Source of the DNA: JAKFWF01 sp963750535
GTDB lineage: Bacteria > Pseudomonadota > Alphaproteobacteria > Rhizobiales > Hyphomicrobiaceae
Direction: 5' to 3'
Length of the DNA stretch: 64,000 bases
NCBI GenBank assembly: GCA_963750535.1
Contig: CAVVRF010000040.1
Span: 1 to 64,000, forward strand
Shown here: piece after piece, positions 53,914 through 62,547 of the stretch
How positions within the stretch are numbered: the stretch's first letter is position 1
Layout of the letters: every line of letters begins with the position of its first letter
Translations under genes and position numbers: made by a program
Notes under the pieces: generated by a model
Database searches by the model: none
What the model was told of the DNA's origin: nothing
The model's input: only the letters and a program-made list of their open reading frames with translations

Positions 53914-54981
53914 TCACTTGGAAGCGAGTATCACCGACGGTACTCGATCTCTTTGCCACGACCGCTGCCGTGGCGGGCGGCACGGGTGGCATCGGCCGGA
54001 CTCCGAGCCGTTTTCTCGCCGCCCGCGGTGCAAAGGTGATCGTCGTTGGGCAGACGTTTCGTGATCATGGCAGGTTGTCGGGCATACGCGCTGGCGGGCC
54101 AATTCACCGAGCCGGCTGCGCGCGAATGACTGGAAGCGGTCTGCGGACGGTGTCAACTTGGCGTCTCGAACTCGAAGCACCGAGACGATGTTGCGGACAT
54201 TCCATCCGCGAACGCGGATAACGTCCAATGATCCGGCTCGCAGTTCCGCGTCGACAACGTAGCGGCTGATGGCAGCAATTCCATAGCCTCGTCTCAGCGC
54301 ATGCACGAGCGCCTCGTTCGACGGCAGCTCGAGCCGGCGTCTGGGAACTATACCCAGCCGCGCCAATCCTGCGTCGGATGAGATACGCGTCGCCGAACCC
54401 TCCTCCCGCGAGATCCAGGTCAATTTTTCAAGACTGTCGCGCGACGGACGCCGCGGTATGAGCGCTGATTTGCCGGCGATGACGACCTCGTACTCCAGCA
54501 GGGGCTCAGTTTCGATCTCAGGTGCCCCGACGGCCCCCGCTACGAAACCCAGCTCAGCGCGATGCGACCGAAGTAGCTCGATCGCCTGCGCGGCCGTTCC
54601 CACCTGCAAGGTGACGCGCACTCCTGGATGGGAATGTTGGAACTCGGCAATGATCTCGGGCAACAGGTATGTGCCGGTGAGCGACGACGCTACGACCGCC
54701 ACCGAACCGGAGCCGCTCTTGCGGAATTGGGCGGCGCCGAGGCCTGCCTGCACCAGGAGGGACTCGGCCCGAAGTACGTAGTTCGCGACGAAATCACCGG
54801 CACTCGTGAACGAGCCGTCCCGCCGTGCCCGCTCCACTAGTTTGAGCCCCAATGCGTGCTCCAGCTCGGCGATGTGTTTTGAAATCGCCGGCTGGCTGAT
54901 CCGCAGCTCCGCGGCGGCGGCCGAGAACGACCTCTGCCGAGCAAACGCTGCAAACGCGCGCAAACGTGCTTCCAGTTTCAT
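53914..54981 (-). CDS. LysR family transcriptional regulator (C-terminus runs into SDR remnant)
   Basis: A 355-aa LysR-type regulator: helix-turn-helix at about residues 8-50 (AFAAFARQRSFSAAAAELRISQPAISKHIAELEH), then the CysB-like binding domain (VAVVASSLTGTYLLPEIIAEFQ, ELGFVAGAV). The usual LysR end would fall near RSRLGELARQ (about residue 295). The last roughly 60 residues are Arg/Cys-rich and are encoded by the complement of a broken SDR gene, so the natural stop seems lost through a rearrangement. Divergent from the MBL-fold gene. Confidence 0.8.
   Translation of the reverse strand: MKLEARLRAFAAFARQRSFSAAAAELRISQPAISKHIAELEHALGLKLVERARRDGSFTSAGDFVANYVLRAESLLVQAGLGAAQFRKSGSGSVAVVASSLTGTYLLPEIIAEFQHSHPGVRVTLQVGTAAQAIELLRSHRAELGFVAGAVGAPEIETEPLLEYEVVIAGKSALIPRRPSRDSLEKLTWISREEGSATRISSDAGLARLGIVPRRRLELPSNEALVHALRRGYGIAAISRYVVDAELRAGSLDVIRVRGWNVRNIVSVLRVRDAKLTPSADRFQSFARSRLGELARQRVCPTTCHDHETSAQRRSPLHRGRRENGSESGRCHPCRPPRQRSWQRDRVPSVILASK
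53940..54065 (+). pseudogene. N-terminal fragment of an SDR oxidoreductase
   Basis: On the plus strand the frame from 53940 encodes VLDLFATTAAVAGGTGGIGR, then RFLAARGAKVIVVGQTFRD. This is the Rossmann dinucleotide motif (GGTGGIGR) and following strand of a short-chain dehydrogenase or SDR-like reductase. Nothing before or after continues the protein. It lies inside the antisense strand of the LysR tail. Confidence 0.7.
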
Positions 54982-55152
54982 AATCTGAGCTTATACGAAC
55001 GCGCCGGTTATGTATTTTTTTCTTCTTCCCGCAGTGGGTATGATGGCGTCGCGTGTCGTCAGTGAGTTGCCTCACTGCCATGCATCACAATGAGGGCGGC
55101 CCCCTTGGGCTGACGCAATTGCCACGACTGTTGGCGACCAAATGGTGAGATC

Positions 55153-55962
55153 ATGCCTGCATTCATCTGCTCGGCCTGCGGTACGCAGTATCCGCCGTCC
55201 GAGGCTCCGCCCGGTGCGTGTGTGATCTGCACCGACGAGCGGCAGTTCGTGCCAGCTTCGGGCCAGTCCTGGACCACGCTGGAGGGGCTACGGAACGCGC
55301 ACAGCAACAAGTTCCGCCGCCTCGCGCCGGGGCTTACGACGGTCGAGACCACCCCGGCGTTCGGCATCGGGCAGCGCGCGTTCCTTGCGCGCACGCCGGC
55401 AGGCAACGTGCTGTGGGACTGCATCGCCCTGATCGACGACGCCACGGTCGATGTGCTGAAGGGCCTGGGCGGCGTCACGGCGATCGCTATCTCCCACCCG
55501 CACTACTACACCACGATGGTGGAGTGGAGCCGCGCGCTCGGGGGAGTGCCGATCCACCTGCACGCGGCTGATCGTCAGTGGGTGATGCGGGCGGACCCCG
55601 CGGTGCAGTTCTGGGAGGGCGACACCAAGCCAATCGGGCCGGGCCTCACGCTGGTTCGACTGGGAGGACACTTCGACGGCGGCACCGTCCTGCACTGGGC
55701 GGACTGGAGCGAAGGTCGCGGCGTGCTGCTCTCGGGCGACATCCTCCAGGTGGTCCCGAGCGGACACGTCAGCTTCATGTGGTCCTACCCGAACCTGATC
55801 CCGCTCTCCGCCGCCAAGGTTCAGCGCATGGCGGAGATCCTGGAGCCATTCGCATTCGACGCGGTCTACGGCGCGTTTTCGGGCCGGGGGCAGATCGACG
55901 CAAACGGCAAGCAGGTGGTCGCGGCGTCGGTCGCGCGCTACATCGCGCAGATCAGGGAGTAG
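55153..55962 (+). CDS. MBL-fold protein with N-terminal zinc ribbon and altered metal site
   Basis: A 269-aa protein. Residues 5-27 form a short CxxC...CxxC rubredoxin-like ribbon (ICSACG...CVICTDE). The rest has the metallo-beta-lactamase fold (LWDCIALIDD, AIAISHPHYYTTMVEWSRALG, RLGGHFDGG, VLLSGDILQ). The key HxHxDH motif reads HPHYYT, so the Asp-His half is changed; one later His (GGHFDG) and the SGD Asp remain. Catalysis may therefore differ from standard hydrolases. Members in this subgroup are of unknown function. It is convergent with uxuA. Confidence 0.82.
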   Translation: MPAFICSACGTQYPPSEAPPGACVICTDERQFVPASGQSWTTLEGLRNAHSNKFRRLAPGLTTVETTPAFGIGQRAFLARTPAGNVLWDCIALIDDATVDVLKGLGGVTAIAISHPHYYTTMVEWSRALGGVPIHLHAADRQWVMRADPAVQFWEGDTKPIGPGLTLVRLGGHFDGGTVLHWADWSEGRGVLLSGDILQVVPSGHVSFMWSYPNLIPLSAAKVQRMAEILEPFAFDAVYGAFSGRGQIDANGKQVVAASVARYIAQIRE

Positions 55963-55995
55963 TTCGGGAAAAAGCCACGCCCCACATTCCTGACC

Positions 55996-57192
55996 CTAGA
56001 TCGGTAGCGCCTCCATGGCGGCGACGGCGGTCATGACACCGCGCAGCTCGGCGAGGCCACGCATGCGACCGATCGCCGGATAGCCCGGGTGTGTCTTGCG
56101 GCCGACGTCGTCCAGCAGCTCGTGGCCATGGTCGGGTCGGAACGGAATGCGCCAGTCACGGCGACCAGTGTCCCGCCGCCGCTTCTGCTCCAGCAGCAGC
56201 GTTCGCACCACCGACACCATGTCGGTATCGCCGGTCAGGTGCTCGGCTTCCGTGAACGAGCCATCCGGCTCCTTGGCGACGTTGCGCAGGTGGGCGAAGT
56301 GGATGTGGGGCGCGAACCGCCTCGCTAGCGCCGGCACGTCGTTGTGTGGACCGGCGCCGAGCGAGCCGGTGCAGAAGGTGATGCCGTTGGCAGGCGACGG
56401 CACGGCGCTGACGATGAAGTCGAGATCATCGCCGCCGGAGACGATGCGCGGGAGGCCGAACAACGGCCGCGGCGGGTCATCCGGGTGAACGCACATGCGA
56501 ATGCCGACTTCTTCCGCGGTCGGGATCACCTCGCGCAGGAAGCGGGCGTAGTTGGCGCGCAGCGCATCGCGGTCGATGCCGTGATAGCGCGCGAGCATGG
56601 CTCGCAGGTTGGGGATGTCGTAGCGGTCGTAGGCGCCAGGCAGACCGGCATTGACGTTGGCCAGCAGCTGCGCCTTGTCGCTCTCGGAGGCTGTGTCGAA
56701 CCATTGGCGGGCCCTGGCGACCAGCTCCGGCGCATGGTCGGCCTCCGCGCCTTGGCGCTCGACCATGAAGCAGTCGAACGCGCAGTACTTCACCGCGTCG
56801 AACTTCAAGGACGTGCCGCCGCCCGGCAACGGGAAAGCCAGATCGGTCCGCGTCCAGTCGAGGATTGGCATGAAGTTGTAGCAGATCACCTCGATACCGC
56901 AGGCGGCGAGATTTCGCATCGACTGGCGGTAGTTCTCGAACAGCTGCGTGAGATCTCCCTCGCCAAGCTTGATGCGCTCGTGGATCGGCAGGCTCTCGAC
57001 CACGCTCCAGCGCAGGCCGAGACTTTGGTCGGCCGCGATCAGCGCTTTGCGCTTCTCGATCTGATCGATGGTCCACACCACGCCATAGGGGATGTGGTGC
57101 AGGGCGGTTACGATGCCCGTCGCGCCCGCTTGCCTGATGTGGGGCAAGCGCACCAGGTCGTCGGGGCCGAACCAGCGCCAGGTCTGTTCCAT
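55996..57192 (-). CDS. uxuA: Mannonate dehydratase
   Basis: A 398-aa UxuA-type TIM-barrel dehydratase that turns D-mannonate into 2-dehydro-3-deoxygluconate. The start MEQTWRWFGPDDLVRLPHIRQAGATGIVTALHHIP is typical, as are VVESLPIHERIK, CGIEVICYNFMPILDWTRTD and the metal-binding region MCVHPDDPPRPLFGLPRIVS and PHIHFAHLRN, ending RPDHGHELLDD. It is the last gene of a leftward operon behind two transporters and an FCD regulator, pointing to catabolism of glucuronate or similar sugar acids. Confidence 0.95.
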   Translation of the reverse strand: MEQTWRWFGPDDLVRLPHIRQAGATGIVTALHHIPYGVVWTIDQIEKRKALIAADQSLGLRWSVVESLPIHERIKLGEGDLTQLFENYRQSMRNLAACGIEVICYNFMPILDWTRTDLAFPLPGGGTSLKFDAVKYCAFDCFMVERQGAEADHAPELVARARQWFDTASESDKAQLLANVNAGLPGAYDRYDIPNLRAMLARYHGIDRDALRANYARFLREVIPTAEEVGIRMCVHPDDPPRPLFGLPRIVSGGDDLDFIVSAVPSPANGITFCTGSLGAGPHNDVPALARRFAPHIHFAHLRNVAKEPDGSFTEAEHLTGDTDMVSVVRTLLLEQKRRRDTGRRDWRIPFRPDHGHELLDDVGRKTHPGYPAIGRMRGLAELRGVMTAVAAMEALPI

Positions 57193-57216
57193 TTCTTGCT
57201 GCCTTTCGTGCCTGTC

Positions 57217-57966
57217 TCAGCCCGACCATCCGAGATGGCTCAGGAATTCGCGTGTGCGCGTTTCGCGCGGCGCCTCGAAAATCTGTCGCGGCGGCCCCTG
57301 CTCGACGACCTTGCCGCGATCGAACACGATCACCCGATGGCCGACGCGGCGGGCGAAGCTCATCTCGTGGGTAACGACGATCATCGTCATGCCTTCCTCG
57401 GCGAGCTGCTTCATGGTGTTCAGAACTTCGCCGACCGTCTCGGGATCGAGCGCCGAGGTCGGCTCGTCGAACAGCATCACCTCGGGGTCCATGGCGAGGG
57501 CGCGAGCGATGGCGACGCGCTGCTGCTGTCCGCCTGACAGCGTGCTCGGATAGGCGAGTGCCTTGTCGCGAAGGCCGACCTTGTCGAGGAGCGCGATCGC
57601 ACGGGCCTCGGCGGCATCGCGAGCTTCGCCCAGTACGGTGTGCCGGCCGCAGGCGACGTTGCCGATCGCCGTCATGTGGGGGAATAGCTCGAAGCTCTGG
57701 AACACCATGCCCATGCGCTGGCGGATCCGGCGGCGCTCGGCCTCCGCCTCGGGCATCGGCTTGCTGTCGAAGATGACTTGCCCACCATCGACTGTCTCGA
57801 GCGCGTTCGTGCACCGAAGCAGTGTCGATTTGCCCGAGCCCGAGGGCCCGATCAGGCACACGACCTCGCCGCGATCGACGTGCGCCGTGACGCCGTCGAG
57901 CACGGTCAGCGGGCCGAAGCGCTTGACGACTTTGTCATAGACGACGACCGATTTGTGCGCGCTCAT
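57217..57966 (-). CDS. Polar amino acid type ABC transporter ATP-binding protein
   Basis: A 249-aa ATPase of the GlnQ/HisP group: Walker A GPSGSGKST (about 38), Q-loop VFQSFELFPHMT, signature LSGGQQQRVAIARAL (about 150), Walker B VMLFDEPTSALDPE and H-loop VTHEMSFAR. It overlaps the upstream permease gene by ATGA. With two permeases and a binding protein it makes a full PAAT importer; in this operon the substrate may be a sugar acid or amino acid rather than a standard amino acid. Confidence 0.94.
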   Translation of the reverse strand: MSAHKSVVVYDKVVKRFGPLTVLDGVTAHVDRGEVVCLIGPSGSGKSTLLRCTNALETVDGGQVIFDSKPMPEAEAERRRIRQRMGMVFQSFELFPHMTAIGNVACGRHTVLGEARDAAEARAIALLDKVGLRDKALAYPSTLSGGQQQRVAIARALAMDPEVMLFDEPTSALDPETVGEVLNTMKQLAEEGMTMIVVTHEMSFARRVGHRVIVFDRGKVVEQGPPRQIFEAPRETRTREFLSHLGWSG

Positions 57967-58622
57967 TCCGCCACTCCGAACTTGCGGTCGATCCAATCGA
58001 CGAGCTTGGCTTGCGGATAGCCGAGGCACCAGTAGATCATCGCCATCACCGTCAGCATCTCGAGCACGCGAAACGTCTGCGACCTGACCTGCAGCGCGCT
58101 GTGGGCGAGATCGCCGACCGCGATCACCGAAACGAGTGAGGTGTCCTTGAACAGCGAGACCCAGGTCGAGGCCAGGACCGGGAGCACGCGCCGCAGCGCC
58201 TGCGGCAGCACGACCTGCCGCATCATCTGCCAGCGGTTCATGCCGAGCGCCAGTGCCGCGTCGAGCTGGCCCTTGCGGATCGAGTTGACGCCGGCGCGGA
58301 AGGTCTCCGAGTTGTAGGCCGAGACATTGAGGCTCAGTGCTATGAGGCCGGTTGCGAACGGCGACACCCTGAGGTCGACCAGCATCGGCAGCACATAGAA
58401 CGCCCAGTAGACCAGCAGGATCAGCGGCAGGTTGCGGAAGAACTCGACATAGGCGGTGCCGGCCGCGCGCAGGAGACGCGAGCGTGACTGCCGCATCAGC
58501 ATGATGGCGATGCCGCCAGGCACCGCGATCGCCATTGTGATGACGGTCAGCAGTACGGTGACGACAACGCCGTCGAAGAGAAGCGCGCGGTGCTGCCAGG
58601 CGACGGTCCAGTCGAGGTTCAT
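57963..58622 (-). CDS. PAAT-family ABC transporter permease (second)
   Basis: A 219-aa inner membrane permease of the HisM/GlnP type with the EAA loop LALGMNRWQMMRQVVLPQALRRVLP (about 135-158) and about five membrane helices. Translationally coupled to both neighbours: it overlaps the first permease (ATGA at 58619-58622) and the ATPase gene. Pairs with the preceding permease as a heterodimer. Confidence 0.93.
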   Translation of the reverse strand: MNLDWTVAWQHRALLFDGVVVTVLLTVITMAIAVPGGIAIMLMRQSRSRLLRAAGTAYVEFFRNLPLILLVYWAFYVLPMLVDLRVSPFATGLIALSLNVSAYNSETFRAGVNSIRKGQLDAALALGMNRWQMMRQVVLPQALRRVLPVLASTWVSLFKDTSLVSVIAVGDLAHSALQVRSQTFRVLEMLTVMAMIYWCLGYPQAKLVDWIDRKFGVAE

Positions 58623-59308
58623 GAGCGCCCCAGATGGGCGACGCGGCGGTAAAGCAAGTCGACGCCGCGGGTGACCGGGAACAGCAGCAGGAAGTAGACG
58701 ATCATCGCCGTTGTGAATACTTCCATCGGCCGGAAGCTCTGCGCCGCGATCGTCTCCGACTGGCGCATCAATTCGGGCACTGCGATCACCGTGGCGATCG
58801 CCGTGTCCTTGATGGTGATCGAAAGGATCGAGCCGAACGCCGGCAGCATCCGCACCACAGCCTGCGGCAGCACGATTTTCGCCACCACTTGGGATCGCGA
58901 CATGCCGAGCGCCAGCGCCGCTCGCGTTTGGCCGGCGCGTACAGAGGCGATGCCGGCGCGAACGATCTCGGCGACGTAGGCGGCAATGTGGATGGTGAGT
59001 GCCACCAGCGCGGCCCAGAACGGCGGCAGGCCGGTGCCGGTCAGGATCGGGAAGGCGAAGAAAGTCCAGACCAGCACGACAAGCACCGGAACCGCCCGCA
59101 TGCTGTCGACGTAGAAGGTCAGCGGCAGTGCGAGCCAGCGCGGGCCATAGAACCGCGCGAGCCCCACCGCGAAGCCGAGCGCCAGAGATCCCACGACGAC
59201 TGTTGCCGACAGCAGCAGCGTCATCATCAGGCCCGACGCCAGGAAGTGCCAATTGTCGAGGACGGGCGAAAAGTCGATGTCCATCGGTCGATGCCATTCG
59301 GCGCTCAT
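58619..59308 (-). CDS. PAAT-family ABC transporter permease (first)
   Basis: A 229-aa permease of the same family, with the EAA loop ALALGMSRSQVVAKIVLPQAVVRMLP (about 150-175) and five membrane helices. Start MSAEWHRP gives a short leader; MDIDFSP (59284) is an alternative. It lies 33 nt after the binding-protein gene. Half of the permease heterodimer. Confidence 0.92.
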   Translation of the reverse strand: MSAEWHRPMDIDFSPVLDNWHFLASGLMMTLLLSATVVVGSLALGFAVGLARFYGPRWLALPLTFYVDSMRAVPVLVVLVWTFFAFPILTGTGLPPFWAALVALTIHIAAYVAEIVRAGIASVRAGQTRAALALGMSRSQVVAKIVLPQAVVRMLPAFGSILSITIKDTAIATVIAVPELMRQSETIAAQSFRPMEVFTTAMIVYFLLLFPVTRGVDLLYRRVAHLGRS

Positions 59309-59341
59309 GGGTGCCCGGCCAGGGCCGGGCACCTGACGCAC

Positions 59342-60166
59342 TCACATCTTGTTGATGATTCCCTGCTCGTCCTTGTCGAGCTCGGCCTGCATGCGCTTGG
59401 CGACTGCGCGCAGCCAGTCGAGGAAGGGCCCCTGGTTCTTGTCGACCGCGAGGCCGACCGGCTGCGCCTTCTCGGTGCTGCCCTGGCAGTTGTTCTCGCG
59501 CGGCAGGGCGGCCAGGCCCTTGACCTTCTTCTGCATTGCCGGGAATGGCACGCGATTGATCGGCGCGGCGTCGGCGCGCTTGCCGATGATCTCCTCGACC
59601 GGCGCGGTTCCGGACCCGGTCACGGCACGATACTTGGCCTTGGGGAAGCGCTCCTTGACCCAGTTCTCTTCCGCGCCGCCGACGAAGTAGGCGATCGTCA
59701 CTTCCGGACTATTGAGGTCGTCGACGCCCTTGGCATTGGCAATCTTCGGGTTCGCTTCGAGGCCGAACAGGCAAACGGAGGTGCGCGAGTAGAGCACGAA
59801 GTCGACGACCTTGAGCCGCTCCGGCGTCTCGGCCAGCGCCGTGATCGACAGGTCGACCTGATTGGCGGCGAGCACCGGCACCTTGGTCTCGTGGCTGACC
59901 GGCACCGGCTGCAGCTTCACGCCGAGCAGCTTGGCGTACTCCTTCGACAGCGTCCACGCCGGGCCATACCAGGCTTCGCCCGAGCCGCTGGTATTCTCGG
60001 CAAGCCACGGCAGATTTGCGAGCACGCCGACCTTCAGCACGCCGGCCTTGCGGATGGCATCGACGCGCGGGCTGACGCCGGCGGCCGGCGGCTCCTGCGC
60101 GATTGCGGAACTTGCGAGCGACAGCAAGGCTGCCGCGGCCAGCGCGAAGTACGATGATGGCTTCAT
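59342..60166 (-). CDS. PAAT-family ABC transporter substrate-binding protein
   Basis: A 274-aa periplasmic protein of family SBP_bac_3. Signal peptide to about residue 23 (ASSAIAQ), then LKVGVLANLPWLAE, ELAKLLGVKLQPV-type sequence, VDLSITALAETPERLKVVDF and EEIIGKRADAAPI. Binds the ligand of the ABC importer encoded just downstream. It starts about 30 nt after the TRAP large subunit gene, inside one long operon. Confidence 0.92.
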   Translation of the reverse strand: MKPSSYFALAAAALLSLASSAIAQEPPAAGVSPRVDAIRKAGVLKVGVLANLPWLAENTSGSGEAWYGPAWTLSKEYAKLLGVKLQPVPVSHETKVPVLAANQVDLSITALAETPERLKVVDFVLYSRTSVCLFGLEANPKIANAKGVDDLNSPEVTIAYFVGGAEENWVKERFPKAKYRAVTGSGTAPVEEIIGKRADAAPINRVPFPAMQKKVKGLAALPRENNCQGSTEKAQPVGLAVDKNQGPFLDWLRAVAKRMQAELDKDEQGIINKM

Positions 60167-60197
60167 AGCGGTTCCTCCTCTTTTTCGTTTCGAGTTC

Positions 60198-61604
60198 TTA
60201 TTTCGCCAAACCCATGGAACGCGGCAGCCAGAGCGTGATCTCGGGAATGAACGTGATCAGGAGCAGCGCCAGGAGCAGCGGCACCAGCCACGGCAGGATG
60301 GCCATCGTGGTGCGCTCGACCGACAGCTTCGCCACCCGCGCCAACACGAACAGCACCATGCCGAGCGGCGGATGCAGCAGGCCGATCATCAGGTTGAGCG
60401 TCATGATCAGGCCGAAGTGGACCGGATCGATGCCGAGCTTCAAGACGATCGGCAGCAGGATCGGCACCAGAATCGTGATTGCGGCGATGGTGTCGATAAA
60501 GCAGCCGACGAACAGCATCAGCAAGTTGGCCAGCAACAGAAACACCCACTTGTTCTGGGTGAAGCCGAGGATTGCATCGGACAGCAGTTGTGCCGCCTGC
60601 GTCACCGTCAGCAGCCAGGCGAAGATCGAGGCGGCGGTGACGATGAACAGCACCGAGGCGGTGGTCTCGATGGTGTCGAAGGTCGCCTTCGCCACCAGCT
60701 TCATGGTCATCGAGCGGTAGCGCACGAGGCCGAGAAACAGCGACCACAGGACGGCTGCGACGGCCGCCTCGGTCGGCGTAAACCAGCCGAGCGTCATGCC
60801 GCCGATCAGGATCACCGGCGCCATCAGCGCCATCACGGCCGAGAAGTCGAAATACCAGTCGAGCGCGAACAGAACGACCAAACCGATCCCGACCGCGGCA
60901 TTGACCGACATGCCGGCCGTCACCATCAGCCAGATCGCCAGCGGGAAGCCGAGGACGATCGAGATTTCGACAGCCGCGCCGCCGAGCTCCTTCCAGGAGA
61001 ACGGCGAGTCGCTTCCCCAGCCATTCTTGTGCGCGTGGAAAGCGACCGTTGCCATCATCATCAGGGTCATGACGATGCCGGGAATGATGCCGCCGAGGAA
61101 CAGCGCACCGATCGAGACGTTCGCCATCATGCCGTAGATCACGAACGGCAGCGACGGCGGGATGATCGGCCCCAGGGTCGCCGATGCCGCCGTGACGCCG
61201 ACGGAGAACTCGGTCGAGTAGCCGTGGTCCTTCATCGCCTTGATCTCGATGGTGCCGAGACCGGCTGCATCGGCGATCGCCGTCCCTGACATGCCGGAGA
61301 AGATCACCGAGCCGATGATGTTGACGTGGCCGAGGCCGCCCTTCATCCAGCCGACGAGGGAAACCGCGAAGCGGTAGATCCGACCGGTCACGCCGGCGAT
61401 GTTCATCAGATTGCCGGCCAGGATGAAGAATGGCACCGCCAGCAGCGGAAAGCTCTCGACACCGGCGATCATTCGCTGCGCCAGCGTGACGTCGGGCGTG
61501 ATGCCGGTGACCAGGATGTAGAGCAATGACGAGCATGCCATCGACAGCGCGACTGGCAGGCCGAGAATCATGAGTGCGAGAAAGACGCCGATCAGCAGCA
61601 GCAT
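60198..61604 (-). CDS. TRAP transporter large permease subunit DctM-like
   Basis: A 468-aa large membrane subunit of a TRAP transporter: about 12 helices, the start LLLIGVFLALMILGLPVALSMACSSLL, the LAVPFFILAGNLM motif, GMSGTAIADAAGLGTIEIKAM and TPTEAAVAAVLWSLFLG. Uses a Na+ gradient together with DctQ and DctP. Directly follows dctQ with only 4 nt between. Confidence 0.95.
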   Translation of the reverse strand: MLLLIGVFLALMILGLPVALSMACSSLLYILVTGITPDVTLAQRMIAGVESFPLLAVPFFILAGNLMNIAGVTGRIYRFAVSLVGWMKGGLGHVNIIGSVIFSGMSGTAIADAAGLGTIEIKAMKDHGYSTEFSVGVTAASATLGPIIPPSLPFVIYGMMANVSIGALFLGGIIPGIVMTLMMMATVAFHAHKNGWGSDSPFSWKELGGAAVEISIVLGFPLAIWLMVTAGMSVNAAVGIGLVVLFALDWYFDFSAVMALMAPVILIGGMTLGWFTPTEAAVAAVLWSLFLGLVRYRSMTMKLVAKATFDTIETTASVLFIVTAASIFAWLLTVTQAAQLLSDAILGFTQNKWVFLLLANLLMLFVGCFIDTIAAITILVPILLPIVLKLGIDPVHFGLIMTLNLMIGLLHPPLGMVLFVLARVAKLSVERTTMAILPWLVPLLLALLLITFIPEITLWLPRSMGLAK

Positions 61605-61608
61605 GGCC

Positions 61609-62184
61609 TCACGCCTCCGAGCCGTCGAAGGCGCCGGGGCGCTCGAGGTTGGAATAGCCGCGGCGCCAGTTCTCGATCGCGACCTGCACCGAGCGCAGGA
61701 ACATCAGGACGAAGCCGGCGAACACCACGTAGTAGAAGATGCCCTTGGGATACTGGATCGTGGTCATCGGCTCATCGGCGACGATGCCGATGAACCGCCA
61801 CACCAGCTTGATGGCGTAGGCGAAGAACGCCATCCGTATGATATCGATCATGGTCGACAGGATGCGCCCCAGCCATCCCGGAATGAGGCGAAACAGGAAG
61901 TCGACCTGGATGTGCCGCGACAGGCGCACGCACATGGCCGAGCCCAGGAATACGATCACCACCAGGCAGTAGGTCGCGATCTCCTCGGTCCAGGCGTAGC
62001 TGTCGTTCAACACGTAGCGGGTGAAGAACTGCAGGAAGACGCTGAGCGCCATCAGCCCGAACACCGCGAGAGTGACCCAGTCCTCCGGCGCGTAGTGGCT
62101 GAGATCGGCCTCGTGCGGTTGCTCATCGAAGGTCTTGGCGATCTCCTCGCCGGTGACCTGGGTATGGATCTCGGTGGTGGTCAT
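61609..62184 (-). CDS. TRAP transporter small permease subunit DctQ-like
   Basis: A 191-aa protein with four membrane helices typical of DctQ (YVLNDSYAWTEEIATYCLVVIVFLGSA contains the conserved W-x-E-E motif). The start MTTTEIH is favoured; an upstream in-frame ATG at 62208 gives 8 more residues. A long imperfect palindrome separates it from dctP upstream, so the amounts of DctP and DctQM may be set differently. Confidence 0.93.
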   Translation of the reverse strand: MTTTEIHTQVTGEEIAKTFDEQPHEADLSHYAPEDWVTLAVFGLMALSVFLQFFTRYVLNDSYAWTEEIATYCLVVIVFLGSAMCVRLSRHIQVDFLFRLIPGWLGRILSTMIDIIRMAFFAYAIKLVWRFIGIVADEPMTTIQYPKGIFYYVVFAGFVLMFLRSVQVAIENWRRGYSNLERPGAFDGSEA

Positions 62185-62282
62185 TGTGCGCCTGCTGCTT
62201 CGGATCAATCGTCATTGCATTGCGGAACTGACTGCCGGCGATAACCACGCGCATCATCACCCGGCCAGCCATTGACGACCCG

Positions 62283-62469
62283 CACCCTCCCCACGCGTCC
62301 CCGGAATTCGTCGCGCCTTCGCGGCGCATGTCCGGGGTCTTTGCCTGTCTCGGCGTGGCACGATCCCATCCATCCGCCACTGGTAAAGATCCCGGACAAG
62401 CCCGCCCGCATCAGTGGTGCACTCCGCGACATCTTTGCGGGCTTTCCGGGAACGCGTGGGGAGGGGGTG
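62283..62469. repeat. Long imperfect palindrome between dctP and dctQ
   Basis: Arm 62283-62298 (CACCCTCCCCACGCGT) pairs with 62452-62469 (ACGCGTGGGGAGGGGGTG) over 14 bp plus a G-bulge; inside are CCCCGG/CCGGG arms and a small GCGCC/GGCGC hairpin. The 363-nt gap 62185-62547 holds this element and no gene. It may be a repeat element or an mRNA stabilising or attenuating structure. Confidence 0.75.
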
Positions 62470-62547
62470 ATGCTTCATTCGACCACTAGCGTAGAGGCTG
62501 CTTGGGTAAAGCGGTGTCCAGGCTGAGCCCAGGCACCGACCTCGACC

